This document shows, one piece after another, positions 6,441 through 14,162 of a stretch of DNA of 16,243 bases. A program made the translations under genes and the position numbers. The DNA comes from Zopfochytrium polystomum (taxonomy: Eukaryota > Chytridiomycota > Chytridiomycetes > Chytridiales > Chytridiaceae). The DNA lies in the NCBI GenBank assembly GCA_025765615.1, contig JAIVFJ010000658.1:1-16243 (forward strand). Reading direction: 5' to 3'. The notes under the pieces are model-generated. The model had not been told where the DNA came from. It did no database searches and was given only the letters and a program-made list of their open reading frames with translations. Positions within the stretch are counted from its first letter, which is position 1. Each line of letters starts with the position of its first letter.

Positions 6441-9406
6441 TCAAACATGGTTACTGAATCTAAGTAACAAGACAAAAACAATAGTCGTAGATATTAAAAA
6501 TTCGAAAATACACGGCAGCGATGGAGCAGAAGACGACGTTTTGGACTGGAGCAATGATGTTGTGGCAGCAGAGTCATTCTTGTCTGCTGGTGTGACCGTA
6601 TACACATTGGAGTACAGCGTCGACGGTTGCGACAAGCCGACCCTCCCTGATGGAGGTGGCAGCAGATCCATGCTTGTCGCAGGCGAACGCTGGGACAAGG
6701 GCTGCATCGTTGGCGCAGGCGATGAAGAAGCCGACAGTACGGGAACAAAAATGACGGAAGAAGCTCCCGCGAGTCGCGAGATGCTGTTCCCCCGAGAAGT
6801 GTATGAGGTCGTAGTTGTGGAGATTCCAGTGGATGCGGTAGGTTTGGCAGAAGGCGATGCTCGAGACGAACTGGCTCTCCCTGTGGTTGGCAAGCTTGAC
6901 CCACTGGATGATCTTGCCGAGCTTGTTGATTTTAATAATGAAGGCGGCTGTGATGAGGACGCCGATTTCACGCTTGGGGCAGACGACGTGTTTGAGGACA
7001 GGTAGGAAGATTGCGAAGTCTTTTGACGATTGAATGAGCGATTAGAAGGAAGCATTCTACATGCGATTTGGGGGAAATGTGAAATGGTGAGAGATAACTA
7101 CCTTAGCGGAGGAAGAAGATGCTGTCGAATATGACGAGTAGATGGACTTGTGGGAGGAGGAAGTGGTTGGCTTCGTGGAAGAATAGAACATAATGCTGAT
7201 CGAACTCGCTGCTGATTTCGGTACTGTAGTGTATGATTTACTTGTTGACGTTGCACTTGGTTTGCTTGTGGTCGAAGGGCTCGAGATGGGTTTCCTGGAA
7301 CTTGCTGACACAGACGACTTTGCTGTGACCGAGGAGGGTTTTGAAGAAGACTTCTACAGCGTTGAAGATCTCAAAATCGTCTCGTCTGGATGATCTTACC
7401 GAGCTTGTAGCTTTCAATAATGAAGACGGCTGTGATGGCGACGCCGATTTCACGCTTGTGGTAGTAGAGGTTTTCGAGGGAAGGTAGGAAGATTGCGAAG
7501 TCTATTGACGATCGAATCGAATGAGCGGTGAGAAGAAAACATTCAAGGTGCACATTAGGGAAAAATGTGAAATGAGGAGAAATCACTACCTTAGCGGATG
7601 AAGAGGATGCTTTCGAATATGACGAGTAGATAGACTTGGTGGAGGAAGAAGTGATTGACTTCGTGGAAGAATAGAAGATAATGCTGGTCGAACTTGCTGC
7701 TGATTTTGTTACTGAAGTATATGACTCACTTGCCGACGTCGTATTTTGTCTGGATGAGGTGGAAGAGCTCGAGATTGTTTTCACGGAACTTGCTGACACA
7801 GACGACTTTGCCGTGATGGACGAGATGGTTGCTTTTGAAGAGGATTTGTTCAACGTTGAAGACGTTGTCAAAATCGTCTTCGTCGAACTGAATTTTACTA
7901 GTGCAGGATTCAATCGTTGATCATGAGCGACAAGGAGATACCTGTTGAGTAGACGGCTGTGGTCGAACTTTTTGGTGGGGTTATGATAATTCGCCCAGCC
8001 GCCGTCGAATACGATCTTTCAAGTGTCAGCCAAGTTTCACTAATCATTCATCTTACTTTTCGCAATCACACCCGGGCCCAAATCCAACTCTTCCGTTTCC
8101 TCTATCCATTACGACGTAGAAAGAGTCGAAGATGATGGACCCAAACACAACATTGCTTGTGTCTTGGCTAGCTACTGGGAAGTAGAAGTAGCCTGTTCCA
8201 TCGCCTTGGATGTATCCACGGCCCGTGAGAATAAGAGTTATTGTCTCGCCATTCAAACCATCTAGCGAAAAGGAGATCTCGGGAAGTTTGCTGTAATTAA
8301 CGTCCTGCACCAAATATCTATGAGTTCGACTTAATTCATTACTTTTGGATGATCACAAACCATTGGTAAACCCGCCTGTGAGTACAGAAAATCGTCTACA
8401 TCGGTTGAGGAAAGTCCAGCGGCTTGAAGTTCGCCAGTTGCCTTGATTTTTGCGACGAAGACATCAAAGACGGCGGACGGCAGCAAGAGCAGTGTCGTGC
8501 AAGAATCGATAATGCTTGTGTCTGACGTCTGCCAATCCGTAGGCAGCGCAATGTCCTTCCCAGCAACCGCCACGCTTTTCACGTTCAAGTTGTAGTACGA
8601 TTTTGAGCCAACTGCTGCCCATCCAAGAGGTGCGCCGTTTTGTGTGCACGTCAAATTCTTCTCTTCGTTACCCCAGTCGATCACGGACGGAGAATCGCTG
8701 GTCGCAGGGCACCCGCGAAATCCGATCGCGTCGGTTTTGAACGAGCCTGATTGGACCATTGCTGTCACGACGGTCAGCGGAGATACCGCGAGACTGTCGA
8801 AGGCGATTCCCATCAATCCCTGGGAGTCTTCTCCGTTCGTTACTGGTGTGCTTGACTTTTTTGTTGGAGAAATGTTGTCAGATTGAAAAAAAAGCACACA
8901 AATCAAAAACGACAAACCTGCTTCGTCATAACTGCGAAGATGGCTGACGCTCTCGGACCGTCCAAGGACACAACGTCTTGATAGAAGTTTCCCGTCCACC
9001 AAGATCCGTCGTAAAAACTCTGCGTGATCCCGGAGATGACGGGGGCTTTGCCCTTGATGTCGTAGGTTGGCTGGGACAACGAGTAGTTGTTCAAGGTGGA
9101 CCCTGGAATGACGAGATCGGACGATCCGGAGTCGATTTGAGCGTTGAACTGTTCACTCTATCAGCGCGTGCAAAATGAGGTTTGACTGTAGGAACTGACC
9201 GTCTTGTTACCAATCGTCACTCCGACGTTCCAGCACCCCGAAACTAGTGGCCCGCTTGTAAGAACTTGCTTGGACGCGCTTCGGAACCGTGGACGCTGGC
9301 GATATCGATGCGAGACGGTCAGCCACGCGCCAACGTGGCGATCTGCGTGAAGCAGAAGCATCGCGCAAGCGATCCAGATCGCGTACGGTCGTGCGCGTCG
9401 CCGCAT
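6441..9406 (-). CDS. aspartic protease B with long Ser/Thr-rich stalk and hydrophobic tail
   Basis: Paralogue of protease A with a much longer C-terminus, about 831 residues in the proposed model. Exons are 9406-9200, 9148-8918, 8855-8361, 8304-8057, 8015-7942, 7897-7590, 7501-7400, 7353-7102 and 7019-6441. The first four introns match protease A in position and phase. The signal peptide follows MRRRARPYAIWIACAMLLLHA. The active sites are QIDSGSSDLVIPG (Asp75) and SIIDSCTTLLLLP (Asp263), the second with Cys for Gly. The catalytic part ends in GFGPGCDCE. The stalk is dominated by Ser, Thr, Lys and Ala (for example IIFYSSTKSITSSSTKSIYS), a typical O-mannosylation substrate that would hold the enzyme away from the membrane. 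The end (FLISTTIVFVLLLRFSNHV) is a GPI-like tail or TM segment. The 41-nt and 44-nt introns at 8056-8016 and 7941-7898 are the least certain. An alternative is a stop at 8053 with the stalk as a separate gene, but the stalk exons lack a good start of their own. Confidence 0.8.
6460..6513 (-). other. possible 54-nt optional intron coding the hydrophobic tail of protease B
   Basis: GTGTAT...TTACTTAG, T-rich, 18 codons, open in frame. Read as coding sequence it supplies nearly all of the hydrophobic C-terminus. Spliced out, the protein would end SLP-FSNHV with no membrane anchor. Protease A has a hydrophobic tail, so retention is probably the main form. Confidence 0.3.
6903..7386 (-). repeat. 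tandem duplication copy 2 in protease B stalk
   Basis: Second unit, directly abutting copy 1, with the same exon-intron-exon order (intron 7101-7020, 82 nt). Its 5' part has become intron (7399-7354): the region matching LNK codons of copy 1 now reads CTGTAGAAG, and the TAG serves as acceptor. Its last donor reads GCAAGA instead of GTAAGA, so the exon runs on into the C-terminus. Confidence 0.9.
7387..7884 (-). repeat. tandem duplication copy 1 in protease B stalk
   Basis: First of two adjacent units. It contains most of one Ser/Thr exon, an 88-nt intron (7589-7502), and the next exon up to CTCGGTAAGATCATCCAG. Shared blocks with copy 2 include AAAGTCGTCTGTGTCAGCAAG, TCCGCTAAGGTAGT and GTGAAATCGGCGTC, at offsets of about 482-497 bp. 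Confidence 0.9.
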
Positions 9407-9584
9407 GTGAACAACAACGCCCGGCAACCCGAGATACTGAGTTAATAATAGCTTTATTTCCTTTGTCATCGATTTTGACCCAAACATCATAATCACTATG
9501 GGTTCACTAAAGAATAATAATGCTATGCACTGAATGGGATGAGTGAGCCCACGTAAGCTATCCTATGTCTCGGCGGGTATGATT
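9407..9584 (-). promoter_or_regulatory. intergenic region between transporter and protease B
   Basis: 178 bp between the transporter's TGA and the ATG of protease B. It probably holds the transporter's 3' end and the protease promoter. AT-rich patches (AATAATAATG on the + strand) are present, with no motif I can assign. Confidence 0.4.
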
Positions 9585-11891
9585 TCAATGCTCTGACGGT
9601 AACAACGTCTGCACTTTGTCACGTCGTCGTCCGACAGATTCTGGTATGTATCGGCTCTGGACCGACGTGACGAGGCCGAGGATGCTCAGGCACAAGAAAA
9701 CAAACCAGTAGTTGAAGGGAAAGGGCAACTCATTCGTAAGGCTCCAAGCCCACATGATTCCACCAAGGGCGGGACCTTCAACAGGGTCGTCGTGAGTCTC
9801 CCATGGTGGTCTGCCGAAAGTCTGAGGCTCACCTATGCACCGCACGAAGGCAGCTGACGTTTGCGAGACTCCATTCACCAGCCCGAGGTTTCCTCGTGTG
9901 GCAGAGTTGTTTACCTACCAGGCGTTCAGTGTTATTGCTCTCAACGATCGGAAGTCGAAATCTTTCGCTCACCATGATCATTACAGATGTGAACGCGAGT
10001 ACATTGCAAACATGCCTCATTGCCAAATTCAGCAAGAGTAGAGGCCAAGTGAGACACCGTATGTAGCTGCTTGGGCTTGCTACAATGTACGTAGATATAA
10101 ATGGGAACCCGAGGTAAACGATTCCGTAAAAGGAAACCCCGATTTGGTAGAGGCGGAGGGGCGACAAGAATCGGCCCAAGTACGGATAGACAACCAACTG
10201 CATGACGAGTGTAGTGCAGCCCATCAGAGAAAGGCAGAAACCGATATCCGATGAGGTGAAGCCCAACCCGCCTATATTGCGCGTTAAGCAGTGCAGAAGG
10301 AAAGGGACGAAAGAAATACTTGCCGTGGCTTGGAGACGTTACGGACCACCTGGTTTCGGTTGCGGGTGGAATATTTGAGCAAAGCATTTCTTCGGGATCG
10401 CACCACCACTCACAGACTGAGAGTCTCGTCGAATATAATGCTCAGGAACGCAAGCAAAGAATACCCAGTAATCACTCTCACTGACGCTTTCGACAGAAGT
10501 CTCTTCTCCTCTGTCTGACAGACAATCAGAGGTTCGACAGCAGACAGCATCAGTGTTGTGCGCTTCAACAGCCGAGCGCGCGTCTTCAATACTAAACCCT
10601 TGCTCATACTCAGTGACTGTTGCAACAGAATCACGGTCTATTGCACCACTACTGCAACCCCTTTCGGTGTGGTTGGGCAAAGCCGAAAGAGTATCACAGT
10701 CGCTGACACCAGGGGATGCTGCTTCCTCCCTGTCCGCAATCTCGTCGTCTGTTCGAACTGCCGCATATCCGCGCAGCCGTGGAAGTGTCTCTTCAAGATA
10801 GAAGAACCCCACAGTAAAACCGATCATGCTGATTGACGCCGACAGCAAGCAAGGAAGGAAGTAAGGATTTTCACGGAGAAAAGGACAACCGCCAAATAGA
10901 CCAGGATAGGTTGTTGCTGGGTTCGCGAGAAAACCACCGAGAATCGGTCCGCAAATCATGCCGATACTCCACATGAGCCTAGGGAAATTGTAAAGTTTAG
11001 CTGACTTCAAGGATCTCGTCGAATCTACAGAATGATTCGTACCCAAATAGTGAAAATGCCTTGGTTTGATTGGTAGCATCGGTGATCTCGCCGAGCAGAC
11101 TTTTCGCTACGCCTACGTTGCCGTTCAAGAATCCGCAGAGGCTTCTCGACATGATTGCCCACCAAAGGGAGTGCGACTGCCCGAACATGAGAAGACTTAT
11201 TGTGTTCCCGATAAGTCCAAGGAGTAGAAACAGGTCGCCGACCCACGCGATCGCTGACCCTGTAGAGTCGTTTGTTGGGAGAAATGGTGCAAAAGAATGC
11301 CTCCTTACCATCCCCAAAAGAGGGAAGTGAGAAGTTGAGCCAAACTAAAAGAGCTCGCGATAAAGCCGACGTAAAAGCCGATATTTTTTTCGTCGGCGAT
11401 ACCAAAGTCGCGGACCATGAAGTATACAAATGGAACTGAAAATGTCGAAACCGTGTTATTCCAACACGTCGAACGGCAATCAAACTCACACAAAATCGTC
11501 ATCGACATCGGCTCCCCCAATGTGATCACAGAAAGGACGAACATGACCCGCCTCGGCAGCGGTGTGTAGCCTGTCGTGTCACTCCGTCCGATCCTTGGCT
11601 CGCGGCCCGCGGGTTTCTCGCCGCTGCAGCAGTCTCTGCCAGGGCTGGCGACGCTTCAAACTCGATTGTGCTCGACGATCCAAACGAGTGCAAATGGTTT
11701 AACAGTGTCTGTCTCGACAGAGAGCGGATCGGAACGGTCGACGCTGGCAGTGTGGTAGAAAGGGACGCCGACGATGATGTGGACGACGCGAACAGTGGCG
11801 GTCGGTGGGCAGCTGATCGGTCGGTCCTACGCTGTCCCGCGTCCAGCGCGGAGTCCGAGCCGCATTCGCCATCGGCACCCTGACCTGACAT
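9585..11891 (-). CDS. DHA1-type MFS transporter, frame-disrupted
   Basis: Twelve-TM major facilitator, probably a drug/H+ antiporter-1 member related to fungal and plant zinc-induced-facilitator-like carriers; the substrate is unknown. Segments are 11891-11490, 11435-11309, 11259-11043, 10978-10320, 10271-9973, 9914-9833 and 9775-9585. Order: a long polar N-terminus; TM1 (PLPRRVMFVLSVITLGEPMS, then ILFPFVYFMVRD after splicing); TM2 (GFYVGFIASSFSLAQLL); motif A as WVSDRVGRRPV; TM3-6 (LLLGLIGNTISLLMFG, GMICGPILGGFLANP, FFYLEETLPRL); an acidic cytoplasmic loop; then TM7-12 (GLGFTSSDIGFCLSLMG, LAFTSVMIMVNNSA, PALGGIMWAWSLTN), ending GRRRDKVQTLLPSEH. Single-base frame changes are needed at about 11545-11640, near 11228 (an extra T in CCTGTTTCTAC), at about 10480-10560, and again before 10330. 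The splice sites remain good, so this is either a young pseudogene or a poor consensus. Confidence 0.85.
9776..9832 (-). other. last intron of the MFS gene (57 nt, in frame, no stop)
   Basis: GTGAGC...TTGAAG, phase 1, 19 open codons. Splicing joins AAFVRCIG to PALGGIMWAW, the normal spacing for TM11 of this family. The unspliced reading inserts a hydrophilic EPQTFGRPPWETHDD-type segment between them. Confidence 0.85.
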
Positions 11892-12474
11892 TTGGCGCGA
11901 GGACTTGCCTGGCCCTTGCGCGTGGGTGGAAGCGACTGTAAGCGGTCTCGGAGGGCTGGTGACGCGCGCGTACGCGTAGAATTTTTCCAAGGAAATTTTT
12001 CTTAGTGGTCCACGTGATATGCGTTTCGACTTTAAATTTGGTCCCACCAACTCGAAGCCGCGCTTGCGAACTGCTTTGAAACGAAGTCTAAGTTAAGCGT
12101 TGACCCATCATAAGTTCCCAACGATGCTTTACATTGTTTAATTACCCCGAATAATTTGTTCTCGTAGTTGCACGGCGAATTTAATAGGGTCTTCTTGCCG
12201 TGAAAGCATGTTTGCCTCGGGTTCACAGAGGGCGCCATTGCAAAATGGTCCCGTCGGCACTCATCGTGAGCGTTTGCGCCTGCTCCAACTTTTCCTCCGA
12301 TTAAAAGACTCGCTCGACCGGTTACTCAATCGGTGTCACAGTCTGCGGCGGCTTTGTTGGAACTTGTCAGTACACGGCGCAACGCGATCAGATCGTTCCC
12401 TCCCAGCGTTCGCATCGTCCCCATCGATTCTCGCGTTCAGATAGTCCTCGTCCGATCCCTCCTAAGTATCCCCG
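11892..12474. promoter_or_regulatory. divergent intergenic region between transporter and ankyrin-like gene
   Basis: 583 bp that must carry both promoters. The part at about 12100-12190 is AT-rich (TTGTTTAATTACCCC, GAATTTAATAGGG); the part next to the ankyrin-like gene is GC- and pyrimidine-rich. Short open frames here show no recognisable protein. No RNA gene was seen. Confidence 0.5.
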
Positions 12475-13896
12475 ATGGCGAAAGGTCAGCCCCACATCAC
12501 GATCGGTGTCGACGTCGTGACTTTTGTCTGCCGTTATTTGCCCCCCCATCGCCGGTTCTCCGTGGCAACGCTGTTCCGAATCAAGTCTACCCAAGCCTCA
12601 GCCTTCCACAGCCTGTATTCCTTTCACAGCTTTGAGAGAGCCAGTAGATTCGGCGCCGTCGACCTGCTGGACTTGCTTTGGAAAATGCAAAAAGGCATCG
12701 GACGCTTTCCCATATACACGGCGGCTGCGATGAATGGAGCGAGCAAGGCAGGGCACGTTGCAGTGCTGCAGTGGTGGAAAGAGAGGGGTCTCGCAATCAG
12801 TTTCACCCCAAAGGCCATCGTCTGGGCGAGCCAATTTGGACACATTGGCGTGCTGGATTGGTGGAAGGCGGAGCACTGGCCGGAGTTTGGGCACCATGTC
12901 AGACGTGCTTTCCTCAGAGCTGCAGCGAAGGGGAACGTGCAAGTGCTTCAGTGGTGGCAGAACAACCTTTCGAGCGACGAGCTTCAGAGCATGATGAAGT
13001 TCATTCCCAAGGCAGCTGTTTTCGCGAGCCAATTCAGGCGCATTCATGTTCTGGAATGGCTGAAGACGAAGGGATTGCTTGAGTTTGGGCCCCATGTGAA
13101 AAGTGCTCTTGGCAGAGCAGGCAAAAACGGTTATACAGACGTGCTTCAATGGTGGAAGGAAAACCTTTCAGACGAAGAGCTTCAGAGTATACATCTCAAT
13201 GTCAACAACGTGAGCTGCCATGGACATGCATCATCGTTGCAAGTTCTGAAAGAGTCTGGAGTCACCTTCGTCTACAAGAGATACGCCATGGACTCAGCCA
13301 GCGGAAATGGTCATCCAGATGTCTTGCAGTGGTGGAAAGACAGCAAACTCGAACTGCGGTACACTGCGGATGCCATTGATTCCGCCAGTGATTTGGGCTT
13401 GATTGAAGTTCTGCAGTGGTGGAAAGACAGTGGCTTGGAGCTGAAGTACACAACCAAGGCGTTGTTGAATCCGTGTAAAAATCGAAATCTGGAAATGTTG
13501 AATTGGTGGATTAACAGTGGCCTTGAGCTCCCATATGACGCAGTCACTCTCAGAGCAGCCCTTGACGCAGGACTGGTCACAGTTGTACACCGTTGGTGGG
13601 AACTGAGCCGTGGAGAGGACAATGTTCGTCCAGATTACAAGGACGCTCTTCCGCTGTGGCAAGACTGGATTCAGACAGTGTTGCAGCTGACGATGCATCT
13701 TGCAGGTCGTACAGTAACAGCGACGGAACCGCTTCAGATAATGAATCTGACGACAATGCTTCGGATGATTCAGGGAGCGCAACCACATCGGAAGGAAGCG
13801 ACTGGAGGACGTACTGTTATGATCTGGTGTAGCTGGGCTAAGGTCTTTTCTTGTCATCACTGTGAGCCGGACTGGGTCATCAACGGAAACGTTTGA
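12475..13896 (+). CDS. ankyrin-like repeat protein with VLQWW repeats
   Basis: Intronless, 473 residues as read. The N-terminus (about 1-60) is hydrophobic and aromatic and may be a degenerate F-box-like segment, but I cannot assign it. From about residue 85 to 375 there are about ten helical repeats with the core VLQWWK(D/E)SGLEL-YT--A---AS--GH, a degenerate ankyrin pattern of about 29-34 residues in which two tryptophans replace the usual leucine pair. These probably form a solenoid that binds other proteins; the partners are unknown. Residues 112-183 and 178-249 form a 66-residue tandem duplication (ASQF...SDELQS). In the annotated frame the last 75 residues look random, whereas the +2 frame from about 13660 to 13832 encodes an acidic Ser/Asp tail, so a one-base shift near 13640-13668 is suspected. 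The start at 12475 has a G at +4 and is the first ATG before the conserved part. Confidence 0.85.
   Translation: MAKGQPHITIGVDVVTFVCRYLPPHRRFSVATLFRIKSTQASAFHSLYSFHSFERASRFGAVDLLDLLWKMQKGIGRFPIYTAAAMNGASKAGHVAVLQWWKERGLAISFTPKAIVWASQFGHIGVLDWWKAEHWPEFGHHVRRAFLRAAAKGNVQVLQWWQNNLSSDELQSMMKFIPKAAVFASQFRRIHVLEWLKTKGLLEFGPHVKSALGRAGKNGYTDVLQWWKENLSDEELQSIHLNVNNVSCHGHASSLQVLKESGVTFVYKRYAMDSASGNGHPDVLQWWKDSKLELRYTADAIDSASDLGLIEVLQWWKDSGLELKYTTKALLNPCKNRNLEMLNWWINSGLELPYDAVTLRAALDAGLVTVVHRWWELSRGEDNVRPDYKDALPLWQDWIQTVLQLTMHLAGRTVTATEPLQIMNLTTMLRMIQGAQPHRKEATGGRTVMIWCSWAKVFSCHHCEPDWVINGNV
12808..13221 (+). repeat. 198-bp internal tandem duplication in ankyrin-like gene
   Basis: Residues 112 onward (PKAIVWASQFGHIGVLDWW) repeat 66 residues later (PKAAVFASQFRRIHVLEWL). 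Both copies continue through EFG-HV, GN/GY-VLQWW, and end with NLSSDELQS or NLSDEELQS. The copies are divergent, so this is an old duplication of a two-repeat module. Confidence 0.85.
13660..13832 (+). other. acidic Ser/Asp-rich tail in shifted frame
   Basis: In the frame ending TAG at 13830-13832 the sequence reads DSDSVAADDASC ... GTASDNESDDNASDDSGS ... SDWRTYCYDLV. Such composition bias is unlikely by chance and resembles a disordered acidic tail. The annotated frame over the same bases has no bias, which suggests that the true protein ends here. Confidence 0.6.
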
Positions 13897-14162
13897 TTAA
13901 ATTGTCAATTGATTACTCGCGTCTGTGAGGCTATACTCACTCCTTGACAACGTTGTTATTTTCTAGCCGATGACCCAAGTTCGAATATAGAAAATGTCGA
14001 TTGTCCGATGATTGTGCAAGACGAGATTGAAAAACAGTAAAAGCTTAAAGTCCTGATTCAAACTTGACGACCGTTCATGTCGACGTCCTGCTCCGCGAAT
14101 GCAGACACTCTCCCAGTTCTGGATTGGTGAATGAGGAAAAGCTCGCGTAAAACGTGATTTAA
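13897..14162. other. intergenic region before the retroelement remnant
   Basis: AT-rich spacer with no recognisable gene, RNA or long terminal repeat. It marks the abrupt end of copia homology on the RNase H side. Confidence 0.5.

Noticed and set aside
6541..7005. Acidic plus-strand open frame (154 codons)
   Set aside because: Antisense of the Ser/Thr-rich stalk; Ser and Thr codons read backwards give Asp, Glu, Gly, Val and similar. The minus strand has consistent splice sites and paralogue support.
6903..7884. CRISPR-like or satellite array
   Set aside because: Only two long units, with coding and intron content; no short regularly spaced repeats.
11892..12050. In-frame upstream ATG at 12050 as transporter start
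   Set aside because: It adds 53 residues with no family resemblance and crosses likely promoter sequence; the ATG at 11891 is a better start.
12040..12240. Possible tRNA (GGGTTCACAG-like box) in the divergent spacer
   Set aside because: No matching A box, acceptor stem or anticodon arm can be folded around it.
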